In this document: positions 21,570-32,967 of the stretch, piece by piece
How positions within the stretch are numbered: the stretch's first letter is position 1
How the letters are laid out: the number at the start of each line of letters is the position of its first letter
Assembly: GCA_031216915.1 (NCBI GenBank)
Contig: CM062291.1
Location: 34,786,484-34,850,483, forward strand
Length of the DNA: 64,000 nt
DNA from: Pictodentalium vernedei
Taxonomy: Eukaryota > Mollusca > Scaphopoda > Dentaliida > Dentaliidae
Direction of reading: 5' to 3'
The notes under the pieces: model-generated
Told to the model about the DNA's origin: nothing
The model's database searches: none
Seen by the model: only the letters and a program-made list of their open reading frames with translations
Translations under genes and position numbers: made by a program

Positions 21570-21703
21570 TAGGTACTCCTCAAATGCTGGGGGTTAAACT
21601 ATCCTGATTCACGTCTTAAATTACATAAAACATTTGCCAAAATATACTTTCGAAAAAGGTTTAGCTGTCTCAGTGAGCTGACTATCCACTTGAAGATGGT
21701 CAC

Positions 21704-21956
21704 CAAGCCAGAAAATAAGCAGACTGTCATCTGCAAAATGAGGCCCCCAGAGGGTGAATTTGGTGATGCTACCCTGCACAGCTGGGAAGCATCACTAAAT
21801 TTACCCTTTGTGAACCTCAACCTGAATCAAGGTCTCAAACCTAAACAGAAAGAGGTACCCAGAGGATACATTGGCCTACTGTATGGGATAGCATCAGCAC
21901 ATTCACCCTCTGGGGACCTCATTCTGCAAATGACAAATTGCTTATTTTCAGGCTTG
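21704..21956. mobile_element. hAT-N1 MITE
   Basis: Flanks atggtcac (left) and agggtcac (right), an 8-bp duplication with one mismatch. The central hairpin has drifted ('cctgcacagctgggaagc'). Confidence 0.83.
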
Positions 21957-22162
21957 AGGGTCACTGCATTTCAGATTTCTAGCTAATCATAAAAAAAGGT
22001 TGAACATTGGGAAGTTTCTCTCGCATGACATATCTCACACGTTTAAAGTCAAAACGAAAAAATATAAATTTTCTTGAAAGATATGCAATAATGTCAAGAC
22101 TTTATAAGTCATCTTGGTTGAACATACTCTGTGATCTGCAAACCTCAGACCACGTTACCATC

Positions 22163-22232
22163 AATTCACCATGGGCACGGTGGCATTGCGGTAACCTGTT
22201 CTCGTCAGATCACCGAAGTTAAGCAACGCCGA
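22163..22232 (+). mobile_element. 5S-rRNA-derived SINE head, fragment
   Basis: 'ttctcgtcagatcaccgaag' followed by 'ttaagcaacgccgagccc' is the internal-promoter half of a 5S rRNA gene (compare the general form GATCTCG-GAAG-TTAAGCA). It is followed at once by a K repeat rather than by the rest of 5S, so it is a SINE3-like head fragment, not a functional rRNA gene. Confidence 0.6.
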
Positions 22233-22580
22233 GCCCATCAAAAGTTCATGCTCTTGGTTTATGTTTTAGGCCTCATAATCTACAAAATAGCATGGGTGGT
22301 GGTGTATTTCATCCCTTGAGAGCAAGAAGGCTTTGCAATGCTGAAGCCTTCTTTCACTCAAGATACAAATTTATCAATTTTTTTAACGTTGGTAAAATAT
22401 CAGACATAAACCATTTAATTTTTATTTTTTTTAAAGTTTACATTGGTTATAAAAAGAGAGCATGCAGTAGCCAAATGGACCATGCAGGAGGGCCTGAGAA
22501 ATAGATTTTAATGTTATAAAAAGAGAGCATGCAGTAGCCAAAAGGACCATGCAGGGGGGCCTGAGAAACAGATTTTAATT
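22233..22580 (+). repeat. K dispersed repeat
   Basis: 'gttttaggcctcataatctacaaaatagcatgggtggtgg', in pieces, through 'gagagcatgcagtagccaaa...gaccatgcaggagggcctgagaaa'. The last 65 bp are tandemly duplicated (22451-22513, 22516-22580). Other copies: 42000-42265 and, reversed, 59640-59930. Confidence 0.6.
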
Positions 22581-22611
22581 TTCGTGAACAAGACTACTCA
22601 ATTGTCATATA

Positions 22612-23040
22612 CAGTGGAACCCTGTTAACTGAACAGCCACTTTGCCAATGAAAATTTTTCAATTCACAGGAGTTTTCAATTAAAAGGGATTGTGTCACTT
22701 TCCAGTATTATAGAGATAAATTCAGCATTTATTCTATTATATCTTGTTTGACAGAGCTCCATGAGCTCTGTCAAACAAAATATAATAGATTAAATGTCTG
22801 TAGTGGTTGTACTGAGACCAAATAGGTCTATAAACAAAGGAAACCTAGGGAGAGTCAGGGTAATTTTTCGAAAGTTACAAGATTTTTTTATTCAAATAAC
22901 AGGAGTTTACTCTATAACCTATATTCAAATAACTGGTCAAATTTGTATTAGAGGTATGGTAAATGGTTTTGTGTTGGGAAATTATATTCAGTTAACAGGG
23001 CTATTCAGTTAAGAGATATCAAATTAAGTGGGCTGCACTG
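22612..23040. mobile_element. TcN-A MITE, complete, with a hairpin inside
   Basis: CAGTGGAACCCTGTTAACTG... to ...gggctgCACTG with TA on both sides. A 58-bp perfect-looking palindrome at 22733-22790 ('ttgtttgacagagctccatg') is the PB-D core. It may be a PB-D remnant inserted here. Confidence 0.8.
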
Positions 23041-23261
23041 TATTTAGAACAAGTATTTTCATGCAAAAGATATTTGAAACATGAGGCTTGATGAAAATTG
23101 TGGTTTCACAAATGGTCTAATTTTCTTTCAAAATAATGGCTTTCAGAGAACAGGTTGGCATTTTCGCAACAACTAATTTTTCAGGCACTCAAGGTATGAA
23201 ATACTCTGATTTCCACTGATTTGTACATTATAGGACTAGTGATGGAGTGACGAATATATTA

Positions 23262-23607
23262 TTATTTATTTATTTATTGGTGTTTAAGATCACATACTTA
23301 TGCACAATGGCTAATCGTGACCATGACAGCTTTACGGGTGGAGGAAGCAGGAGCACCCTGAGAGAACCACCGAGCATTGATGAGCAACTGTCAGCTTCTC
23401 AACATTCTAACTCGGTTCAAGCTCCGCTCAAGCAGGGTTACAGCAATTGAAGATATGTGCACCATCGATGTGCAGTACGCCTTAGTACACGACATTATCA
23501 TGTCCCCATGTAGGCAACCGGGATAAAGTGCCTTGCCCAAGGACACAACACAGGTTGACCTCGGTACCTCTAGCATAGAAGTCGAACAGTCTACCACTGA
23601 GCCACGG
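23262..23607 (-). mobile_element. tRNA-type SINE
   Basis: An 11-bp target duplication cgaatatatta lies at 23251-23261 and 23608-23618. Head at the right ends 'taccactgagccacgg'. The B-box region is shortened. Confidence 0.88.
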
Positions 23608-23841
23608 CGAATATATTAATATGATGTACGAAATGGTTTCCACTGATTTGAGAACAATATGACTCAAAATAAAATCATTTATACAAGACAATGAAATACA
23701 AAAATGGTATTAAACAAGCAGGAATGTCAAATACTAAAATAGTTTTACAAATACTACGAGTGCCCGTTAGAATGTAGATGCATCTATCCCCTACTGTGAT
23801 AGGATAGCAGGCGGGTTTACCTCTGTCTATCTTATCTTGAT

Positions 23842-24090
23842 TTAACCCTTTACCCAATGAATCTGCTGCATCTGCCCACGTAATATGCAAATTCAGCAGT
23901 TGAAAAAATAGTATTTTTCAAAAAATTTCAACAAAACTACATCATGTGACCCCTCGTTGGAACGAGCTCATCGAGCTCGTTCCAACGAGGGGTTACATGA
24001 TATGGTTTTGTTGACATTTTTTGAAAAAAAATTTAAATTGATATTTAAAATAATAAATTTTGATATCGTCTGCATTGGGTAAAGGGTTAA
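23842..24090. mobile_element. PB-B MITE
   Basis: Complete, TTAA to TTAA. Core 'ggaacgagctcatcgagctc', with arms matching the 13465 copy. Confidence 0.85.
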
Positions 24091-24361
24091 CTAAATGGAT
24101 CAACAAACATAAAACTTACATAACTCACGATGATATCATTTGTACAGGAGTACGAGATAATAACAAAATAACTTGCCTGATTCTGGGGCAATTGGAAATA
24201 AAATGAAGTTTATTATACAGGAATGTGACAAACTAAATGGCTTCTGTGGTTCTGCGATTATTTATTTATTTATTGGTGTTTAAGGTTACATATTTCTGCA
24301 CAATAGCTAATTGTGACTGCTGCATGGAGATCAAATCATGTCAAGATATCAGGTTCTGTGA

Positions 24362-24594
24362 TTAACCTTTTACCTAACATGAAAAGCAGACGACACTTGC
24401 AAACAAAATTCTTGAATAGCTAATTTTTTGTCTCAAAAACATAGGTTATGACCCCTCATTGGAACAAGCTCATTCCAAAGAGGGTTCATAACCTATGTTT
24501 TTGAGACAAAAAATGAAAACATAATGAAAATTAATGGGCGAATTTTGAGAATAGTGCTGGCCGTTTTTGGTTGTTATGTTGGGTAACGGGTTAA
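24362..24594. mobile_element. PB-A MITE
   Basis: TTAACCTTTTACC at the left, 'gttgggtaacgggttaa' at the right. One side of the core has lost about 12 bp ('ggaacaagctcattccaaag'). Confidence 0.8.
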
Positions 24595-24616
24595 GAGAGG
24601 ATAATATAGCAAGCAG

Positions 24617-24785
24617 TTAACCCTTTTTCAAATTTTTAACAATATTTCAACAAAACAATGAGACCACCTCGTGAGGGAGCACATATGGTTTTGACGAAAT
24701 TTGACAAAAAATTAAAAAAATTTTCCACTGCTCATTTTATAAATTATGCCGACAGAGATGGTCAATTCATAAGGTAAAGGGTTCT
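24617..24785. mobile_element. PB-B MITE, decayed
   Basis: 'ttaaccctttttcaaatttt', a collapsed core 'gagaccacctcgtgaggg', the arm 'ctgctcattttataaattatg', and 'ggtaaagggtt'. Confidence 0.55.
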
Positions 24786-25129
24786 TATAGAATTACTCAA
24801 ACAGCATTGCAAAATACAGTAGACACCAGTAATTTGGTGCCTGAACACTCAATGGGTAAACATCCACCTATATATTATTTGTTTATTTGGGGTTTAATGA
24901 TACTTTCAACAGCCAGGGTCATATTGTGTCAAGACAGTTTTACAGGTGACAGAAGCCAGACTACCTAGAGAGAACCAACAAGCAGTGGTGAGTAACTGTC
25001 AGACTTTCCAACTTACTAACTCAGTACAAGCAGATTTAGTAGCAGTTGAAGGCAAATACATCATCAACGTGCAGTACACCTCAGTACCCCGTGTCACCAT
25101 GTCCCCACTTGGGTAGAAGCTCGACACAT

Positions 25130-25294
25130 TTAATCAAATTTCCTACTTGTAAATTGGATTTATTTTTTCATCAATGATTTCTTGAGTTTAATGTAAATGG
25201 ACGTTTCATAAAATCTAGTCATGGCTGCTTCACAGCAGCCATGACTAGATTTGATAAAAAATATCTTAAAAATACTCAGCAGGTCAAGAGTTAA
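25130..25294. mobile_element. PB-E palindromic TTAA MITE
   Basis: TTAA at both ends. The core 'atctagtcatggctgcttca' mirrors itself. Related to 55417-55680 and the fragment at 32105. Inserted in the SINE above. Confidence 0.65.
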
Positions 25295-25336
25295 GTGTAG
25301 TGACAAGGACACAATCAAGTTACCAATGGTCAGGAT

Positions 25337-25592
25337 TAAGCCAGAAAATAAGCAGACTGACATCTGAAAAATTAAGTCCCCAGAGGGTGAATTTAGTGAT
25401 GCTACCCTGCAGAGCAGGGTAGCATCAGAAAATTTACCTTCTTTGAAGCTCTATCTGAATTAGGGTCTCATAACTAAACAAAAACAGGAACAACTCAGAG
25501 GATAAATTGGTCCACTGTATAGGATAGCATAATCAAATTCACCCTCTGGGAGCCTCATTCTGCGAATGTCAGACTGCTTATTTTCAGGCTTG
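25337..25592. mobile_element. hAT-N1 MITE
   Basis: Flanks gtcaggat and gtcaagat, an 8-bp duplication with one mismatch. Inserted in the same SINE. Confidence 0.82.
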
Positions 25593-25789
25593 GTCAAGAT
25601 CGAGCCATCAATCTTTCAGTTTAATGTCTGATGCTCTAACCAATGAGTCACCGATCTTCAATCTTGTTTGTTAGTCCACTACAATCTTGATAACTCAGTA
25701 ACATTCAATGGGTGGACATCTACCTATATCCTATCAGTAAGTCCAATACAATCTTAATTAAAATGGAGTCATTTGTGTTCAAAGCACAC

Positions 25790-26440
25790 TAAGGTGTATC
25801 CCCGCATTTTCAGTATGCCGTCACGTTGGTGACAAATCACTTCACAGTCTCTAATGACATAAGTGGCACTACTGGCACCTCATCAAAAATCAAAAATGTT
25901 TATGCACATCTAGAGACCCTACTTGAACATATGAACACTCTTTCAACATTTTGAATTAAAACCCCAAGTAGCCTTTCACCAGAAACCGATTCTCCAATGA
26001 CAAAAGTAGCACTACGGGGACCACATGGGCAGAATCAAAAATCTGAAACCTTTATGCACATCTAGAGACCCTACTGGAACATATGAACACACTTTCAGCA
26101 TTTCAAATTAAAACCCCTACGAGCCTTTCGCCAGAAACCGATTCTCTAATGACAAAAGTGGCACTACGGTGTCACATGGGGCCAAATAAAAAATCTGAAA
26201 CCTTTATGCGCATCTAGGAACCCTACCGGAACATATAAACACACTTTAAACAACCAAAATTACATATCCTGGGAGCCTTTTCATTGGAAAGCAGTATTTT
26301 AGCTCTGTCTTTAAGTGGCACCACTGGCACAACATGGTGACAAAAATTCAAACTAAACCTATTTTTGTCATCTCAAAACCTTTCAAAATTATAGCTCAAA
26401 AAAGGGATGTACGGACGTCCGGACGGAGATCATCAATATA
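25790..26440. repeat. Tandem array, about 150-bp unit, about 4 copies
   Basis: 'tttatgcacatctagagacc', 'agcctttc(a/g)ccagaaaccg' and 'acaaaagt(a/g)gcactacgg' recur in order near 25850, 26000, 26150 and 26290. The array closes with 'gatgtacggacgtccggacg'. Confidence 0.75.
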
Positions 26441-26649
26441 TCCCTGCATTTTTGGAAATGTGGAGATAATAACTTGGAAACACTCAACAGGTGGACATCA
26501 ACCTCTACCAGTAAATAAACTTGCTGTTTGTGAACCCTTTTTCTAACCTGACTTGGAAATGACTCGTGCATAAAAAGAAAAGAAAAAAATGCCGATAGGA
26601 TCACCGATCCAATGTCGAGTTGTAAGAGCACAAAAGTGGGTTTAATCAT

Positions 26650-27450
26650 TATCAACTCATCATCTGGAAACCAATTGTTTACAATTTACTATGTGAAGGG
26701 TCACTGTGACCTTGACCTTTGACCTAGTGATTCCAAAATAAATAGGGCTCTTTCTTGCACCAATGCCAACCTACCTATGAAGTTTCATGAACATGGGTGA
26801 AACCATTGTCAAATTATCATCTGGAAACCAATTGTTTACGATTTATGATGTTCAAGGTCACTATGACCTTGACATTTGACCTAGCAAGTCCAAAATAAAT
26901 AGAGGTCGTCCACTCACCTAGGTCACCTACCTATGAAGTTTCATGAATGTAGGTCAAACCATTATCAAGTTACCATCCGGAAACCAATTGTTTACGATTT
27001 ACTATTTTGAAGGTCACTGTGACCTTGACCTTTCACCTAGGAGTCCAAAATAAATAGGGTTCTTCCTCTCACTGATGCCAACCTACCTATGAAGTTTCAT
27101 GAACGTGGGTGGAACCATTATCAAGTTATCATCCGGAAACCAATTGTTTTGATTTACTATGTTCAGGGTCACTGTGACCTTGACCTTTGACCTAGTGAGT
27201 CCACAATAAATAGGGTTCTTCCTCTCGTGAAGGCCAATCTATATATGAAGTTTCATGAAGGTGGGTTGAACCATAGTCAAGTTATCATCTGGAAACCAAT
27301 TGTTTATGATTTACTATGTTCAAGGTCACTGTGACCTTGACCTTTGACCTAGCAAGTCCAAAATAAATAAGGTTTTTCCTCTCGCTGATACCAACCTACC
27401 TATGAAGTTTCATGAACGTGGGGCGAGCAATTATCAAGTTATTAACCGGA
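26650..27450. repeat. Tandem array, about 158-bp unit, rich in nuclear-receptor half-sites
   Basis: Five full units and a partial sixth. Each starts near 'ccggaaaccaattgttta' and contains AGGTCACTGTGACCT (in most units) directly followed by TGACCTTTGACCT. Then come 'ccaaaataaatagggt' and 'ctatgaagtttcatgaacg'. The array ends in a C-rich run 'cgcccaaccacccgcccgcc'. Confidence 0.85.
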
Positions 27451-27726
27451 AACCAATTGCTTATGGATACCACCAGTCCGCCCAACCACCCGCCCGCCCA
27501 ACCACCCACCCGCCATTCGTCACAACTCAACTAAAAAGCATCAACTTGTAAAGCAAATCTCCATGCTGATAAACTATGACATAAGCAAAGGTGTAATGAA
27601 CTAAAAAAAAAAATGGAGTAAAAAAAGCAAAAAAACTTGTCACAGGCAATGTTAATTTAATCCCGAGCACACTGGTAGTGTAACAGAATTTTCTCCAATC
27701 ACTCTGTTTTTCTCTTGTTTAACTAT

Positions 27727-27872
27727 GAATTTAACAAATTATATCTTGTTTGACAGAGCTCAGAGAGCTCTGTCAAACAAGGTATATTTGGTTAAATATC
27801 AAATTGCATTGTGGGAAATATTTGCTGCTGAAAACTTTGCCATTTTGAATCAGTGTGCAGAGGGTTATTGCA
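27727..27872. mobile_element. PB-D MITE, left side short
   Basis: Core 'ttgtttgacagagctcagag' and right arm 'attgcattgtgggaaatatt...gtgtgcagagggtta'. The left arm is mostly absent. Confidence 0.55.
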
Positions 27873-28032
27873 GCATGTTAAAAGTTATTGAAATCGGATC
27901 TGATAATTACTTTTTCAAGTTAGCATATAATCCTGTATAAAAAAATCTTTAAGTAAAATCGAGTACACAGAGGGCAATAACTGTCTCTATTTTCATCAGA
28001 ACAACGAATTTATAATGTAATCCTAGTCAATG

Positions 28033-28268
28033 TTAACCCTTTGAATCCCAGAAGACGATCTTCCCAGAGCATGATACATCATAATTTCATGAAGAAGGAT
28101 GGCTGCTAAGTAAATGTGTGGAGTAGACCAATCAATATTTTCAATGTAAAGCACCACGGCAGCATGTTGAAAATATTAATTGGTCTACCTCAAAATAATC
28201 AATATGGACTCTTCCAATTGCTGCCATTGAACTGACATGGAAGATACCACCAGGGTTTGAAGAGTTAA
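28033..28268. mobile_element. PB-F palindromic TTAA MITE
   Basis: TTAACCCTTTGAATCCC to 'ggtttgaagagttaa'. Inverted inner blocks 'gtagaccaatcaatattttc' / 'gaaaatattaattggtctac'. A reversed copy lies at 32162-32392. Confidence 0.7.
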
Positions 28269-28452
28269 TGTAGTATATCAAAATCTGTTTTTTACTTTTC
28301 CAGTAATCCCACAAACATTAAAAATTCAAGTAAAACAGAACTAACAAGGGTATTAACCCCCCTCAGTTTTTAAGAAGTCATCATAATTTTTTAATGTGTG
28401 CAAGACACTATTAAAACAAAGCACAATATCAAATTTTATCGAAATCAGAGTA

Positions 28453-29219
28453 CAGCAGAACCTGTCTTCAGAGACCACCCCTTTTGCCGGGCAAAAGTGG
28501 TCTCTCAAGATAGGTGGTCTCTCATTACAGGTTTGACGTTTTTACTAGTCAGTGAATGACCAACCAAAGAATATTTGTTGCAGAAATGGAGAAGAACTGA
28601 TTTTTCCAATTTTTTTTATTATTGTTTATTTTAATTCAGTTTTAATACAAGTACAAACGCATTGTTTAATAAATTATAGATAAAAGTACATAAACTGAGA
28701 AACTTCACTGTTGGGCCGATGTCCAAGTTACATTTTTGAACTATTGATTTCTGTGCACACTGCATTGATCTAAACTGGCTGAGTTACAACAATGTGGGTA
28801 CCAGAACACAAGCCATTTTTTTCCTTGCTCATGTTTCCTCTTCAGTCAAACACAAATATTTTGTTTGTATAAATTTGTTTTATTATAAATTATTGGAGAG
28901 TGCCATCAGGCACTCTCCAATATTTTTTAATAAAACAAATTTTGAATAACAAATTCAGAACACCAAAAAAATCTAACCCTCAACCTGTTTGTTGATTTTA
29001 ATACTCTGAAATTGCCAAAAATGATGTTGCAGTCTCTCAAAACAGGAGAAAAACTGAGTTGCCACAGTTTTGTGGTCTCTCAAGACAGGTGGCCTCTCAA
29101 GACAGGTGGTCTCTCATGATAGGTCCATTATAGAGTGAAAACAATCGGTACATGGCCACAGTGGTCTTTCAAGACAGGCGGTCTCCCACGACAGTGGTCT
29201 CTCGAGACAGGTTTTACTG
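28453..29219. mobile_element. Tc1/mariner-like element, non-autonomous, about 770 bp
   Basis: TA-CAGCAGAACCTGTCTTCAGAG at the left and ...CTCGAGACAGGTTTTACTG-TA at the right are inverted. Near both ends the motif 'gtggtctctcaagacaggtg' is repeated two to four times. No transposase frame. It contains a G-type hairpin at 28855-28945. Confidence 0.8.
28855..28945. repeat. G-type hairpin
   Basis: 'aaattattggagagtgccat / caggcactctccaatatttt', extended by 'ttgttttatt' and 'aataaaacaa'. Shares its core with 9954-10212. Confidence 0.6.
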
Positions 29220-29509
29220 TACTACTGTTCACTAACTATGGCATATAAAACTATATGGTTATGATTACGTTCTTCGTAAGCATTTTTGTTTCAGGAATAA
29301 TCAAGACCTCCCTGACACATTTTGCAGGATTTCAAAGCCTTGAATGTCCCTTTGGCAAATTCAAGGCCATTCCTTGAATCCAAGGTCTCTCGGGAACTCT
29401 GCGTTAATGACGACTGTGTTCTGTGAATCACCAAACACAGTGGTCAATAACAGCAATGGAGTTTGGAGAAATTGCAGATGATCGAGTACGTTGTTATCGT
29501 GTCACAGCA

Positions 29510-29862
29510 TTATTTATTTATTTATTGGTGTTTAAGGTCACATACTTATGCACAATGGCTAATCATGACCGTGACAGTTTTACGGGTGGAGGAAGCCGGA
29601 GTACCCGGAGAGAACCACCGAGCAGCTGTCAGCTCCCCAACATCGTAACTCTGCAGTCTGCACTGCAGCACAGGCAGGGTTAGATGGGTTGAAGACATGC
29701 GCACCACCGACGTGCAGTACGCCTCAGTACACAGCGTCATCGTGACCCCATGTAGGCAATCGGGGTGAAGTGTCTTGCCCAAGGACACAACGCGGTTGCT
29801 GCAGGTGGGATTTGAAACGAGGACCTCTCGACTTGCAGTCTGCACCTCTACCAACTGAGCCT
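29510..29862 (-). mobile_element. tRNA-type SINE, complete
   Basis: A perfect 12-bp target duplication cgtgtcacagca lies at 29498-29509 and 29863-29874. Head at the right ('ggtgggatttgaaacgagga'; one B-box change). Confidence 0.92.
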
Positions 29863-29874
29863 CGTGTCACAGCA

Positions 29875-30853
29875 GTCAACAGTAAATGAGGGAAATTTAA
29901 CTTGAAAAAAAAAACATGCAATTCAATGGCTTAGAGTACTGTACAGGCACATTGAGGTTGAAACATGTTCCAGAAAGAGTTGGATGCAAATAAACATACC
30001 TTTGTCAAGTCAGGACACCATCTACACTGTCAGCATGAGTGTAACACCACTTGAAATTTAATTTAGTTCGGAACTTATATCAAAAAATTTAGTGCCAATT
30101 TCGAACCATGCGGACAATGTGAGTTTGACACACACATTAGACAGTGTCGCGAGCAATGAGTGCATGTCGATTATCACTGTTATCAAATTCTTTGAAGTTG
30201 TACCTGTTAAGTCATTGGAATGGCATGGTCATATTTTGCTTGAGCCTATGCCTCTTGCAAAATAGGACTACACCATTCCAACTCGTTATGTAAAACACCC
30301 ACCGATTCAAACACACATCACGTTCTGTCTATTTATTCATAAAATTCTCAAAAAATATTATAAAAATCCATTGAAAAACATTTTCTATGCATTTTTTTCT
30401 GACAGTACTTAACATTTTATTTGATGATCCCTTCTGTAATTTCAGGTTTCAGTTTTTTCAGGCTAACCCGTGCGGAAAAAAAAGCTTGATAAGTTTTGTG
30501 CATGTGTGTACTTGTCAGAGGCAAATAGGTAAGCACCAGTATTCAGCCTCCCTTGGGTATCATATACCAGTTGTTCATAGTTATTCAGAGATTGGTCGAC
30601 TTTCACAATCAAGAAGTTTGGGCTATATATGGATATGGGCTTAAGTATCAGGCAGCCAAGACTGGCCTAGAAACAAGTGCAACGCAGTGGGATGTATCCT
30701 GTTAATATGTAGCAAAGATGTACTTAAATCAATTTCTCATGAAATTGGACAAAAAACCTAAAAAATAAACTGAAACCAAAAATATCTATTATGGCCTCTA
30801 AACTGAGAAGATCTCTGTAATTTTGGGACACTTGTTAAAGAGTTTGGTAGAAT
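29875..30853. other. No recognisable gene or repeat
   Basis: About 1 kb of AT-rich sequence. An 85-residue frame at 30387-30644 (+) has no recognisable motif and no splice or start context worth calling. Confidence 0.45.
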
Positions 30854-31082
30854 TTAACCCTTCACCTATCGAATTGTCGCATCTGCCCGTGAAATTAATA
30901 TATTTTTCAAAAATGTCATTAAATCTGTATCCAATGCCCCCCTCATTAGAACAAGTTCATCAAGGTCATTCAAATGAGGGGTCACATGATTTGGTTTTGT
31001 TGAAATTTTCTGAACATTTTGGGAAAAAAAAAATAATTATATTAACAAAGTTTCATATCATATACATTGGTTAAAGGGTTAA
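30854..31082. mobile_element. PB-B MITE, diverged
   Basis: 'ttaacccttcacctatcgaa' to 'attggttaaagggttaa'. Core reduced to 'tagaacaagttcatcaaggtc'. The upstream arm has lost the 'aaattcagcagttg' block. Confidence 0.65.
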
Positions 31083-31553
31083 CAACAAATGAAATATTAC
31101 TCTGTTGTGATTATAAAAGCACTTGAACATTTTGACTGGATTTCAATCATAAATTACATCATGATCCGATCAAAATTTACTGCTTGCATTTGTGATCAAA
31201 GCACTGTAAGGCCACAAAAAATTAATTAATTGATTCTCAGGTAATTTCTTTTTCTTGCTTATAATGAGTATAGACTGAAAGGCCTTCCGCCGTCTTTTCA
31301 CACACAGAATATATAGAAAATGCATAATTAAACAAATTAACCCATTTTTATTTTAACCCTCAAGTGACTAATTCTCACTGATCACTTTTTACTGAAACAG
31401 AACAGGTGACCCAACATGATGTCTCTAGGAAAAACCGAATGTTACACCCTCACAAGTGCCTTGGAAGTCGTTTCTAGCAAAGTCTTGGATTGCCTTCATG
31501 GACAGCCAAGACTTTCTAGAAACCACTACAAATCCATTTGATGTAGACTGCCT
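31083..31553. other. No recognisable gene or repeat
   Basis: AT-rich. A short inverted pair, 'agtcttggattgccttcatg / gacagccaagactttctag', near 31482-31520 is the only structure seen. Confidence 0.4.
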
Positions 31554-31765
31554 TTAACCCCCTGCACTCTGATGTCAAAATATCAAAATTTTAAGTTGTC
31601 ATATATCCCATAATGCATCTAAAAATTTAGCCAATTCAGTCTTGTTTGACAGAGCTCAATGAGCTCTGTCAAAGGAGATTGAATTTGCTAAATTCCTAGT
31701 TGCATTATGGGAAAATTTTGCACCTGAAAATTTTGACATATCAACATCAGTGTGCAGGGAGTTAA
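31554..31765. mobile_element. PB-D MITE, complete
   Basis: 'ttaaccccctgcactctgat' to 'agtgtgcagggagttaa', clean inverted ends with TTAA. Core 'ttgtttgacagagctcaatg'. Confidence 0.75.
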
Positions 31766-32104
31766 TTATGTTCTTCAGATTTCAGGTACAAACAATAATG
31801 AAACAAGAGGCCCCTCGGCCAAGATATATACTGTCACTGTCCATGCGTGGATTATGACCAGTCCATGGCAACTGTACTGTAATATTTGCATATTAGTTTG
31901 TGTGGACAAGAAAGTGCATTTCCTTCCTGAAAATACATTCAAAGGACTTTCACACATTTGCTTTTTGTTTGTATGCTTTATGTTGAAGAAACATGTTATA
32001 GTGCTACACAAAAATGGATTTCCTGAGGCACAGGGTTAGGCATAAAAAATAAAAGATTTGAGTCGGGTGACATGCAACTGAAAAATTGTAAAAAAAACAA
32101 CTAT

Positions 32105-32165
32105 AAAGCAGCCATGACTAGATTTGATGAAAAATATCTTGAAAATACTCAGTGGGTTGAGTTAA
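32105..32165. mobile_element. PB-E fragment
   Basis: Half of the core plus right arm: 'agcagccatgactagatttg...atactcagtgggttgagttaa'. Its TTAA is shared with the PB-F copy that follows. Confidence 0.55.
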
Positions 32166-32392
32166 ACCCTGGTGGTATCTTCCATGTCAGTTCAATGGTA
32201 GCAACTGGAAGAGTCCATATTAATTATTTGGAGGTAGACCAATTCATATTTTCAACATGCGGCTTGAGATTGAACATTGAAATATTGATTGGTCTACCCC
32301 ACACATTCACTTAGCAGTCATTCTACTTAATGAAATTACGACGTATCAAGTTCCTGGGCCAGAAAAATGGACTCACAGGGTCAAAAGGTTAA
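32162..32392. mobile_element. PB-F MITE
   Basis: Reverse orientation of the 28033 copy: 'ttaaaccctggtggtatctt' to 'gggtcaaaaggttaa'. Confidence 0.68.
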
Positions 32393-32399
32393 TATTTTA

Positions 32400-32700
32400 T
32401 TTTCTCATATGACTCGTCCGTTTTGTTCACTTTAGAACATTTGATATTTTGTTTTCATATTAATCAGTGATAAATAAAGCCTTCCGTCAATTTCATTGGT
32501 CAATTTCAAAACTAGACAATTTGACTGGCTGAACAAAATATAACTGGGCCGCATTTTTATAATTTGCATAATTAGAGTTACGAGCTTTCATTGGTCAATT
32601 TCAAAACTGGACAATTTGATTGGCTAAACAAAATACAACTGGGTGACATTTGCATAATTTCAGTTGGGAGAACTTACGTTATCTGTCCTATTTAGGGTGG
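32400..32700. repeat. Two-copy tandem repeat, about 115 bp
   Basis: 'ttcattggtcaatttcaaaa', 'ctagacaatttgactggctg' and 'acaaaatataactggg' occur twice (from about 32490 and 32599) with few changes. Confidence 0.6.
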
Positions 32701-32711
32701 ATTATATTGTA

Positions 32712-32934
32712 TTAATCTTTTACCAACAAGAAAAACGCCATTCATTTTTTTTTTATATTCTCACTTTTTGCTTCCAAAACATTGGTGTATGACCCCTCAT
32801 TGGAACGAGCCCAACGAGCTCGTTCCAATAAGGTGTCATAACCTATGTTTTGGAAGCAAAAAATGAAAATTTTTAGCTATACGAGGATGTTTTTTCTAAG
32901 TGCCGTCTGCAACTCAAGTTAGGTGATGGGTTGA
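32712..32934. mobile_element. PB-A variant MITE
   Basis: PB-A core 'ggaacgagcccaacgagctc' with 'tttttgcttccaaaacat' arms instead of 'gtctcaaaaacat'. The same variant is inside the 49860 and 60928 elements. Termini eroded. Confidence 0.65.
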
Positions 32935-32967
32935 AAAGTCATACTAAGCGGCTAATTTGTGCGTGTG

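Larger units (their letters stand above)
24876..25665 (-). mobile_element. SINE interrupted by two MITEs
   Basis: Three segments of one SINE: 24876-25129 (tail and body to 'accatgtccccacttggg'), 25295-25336 ('tgtagtgacaaggacaca...ccaatggtcagg') and 25593-25665 (head 'ctctaaccaatgagtcaccg'). In an uninterrupted copy these landmarks are adjacent. Confidence 0.7.
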
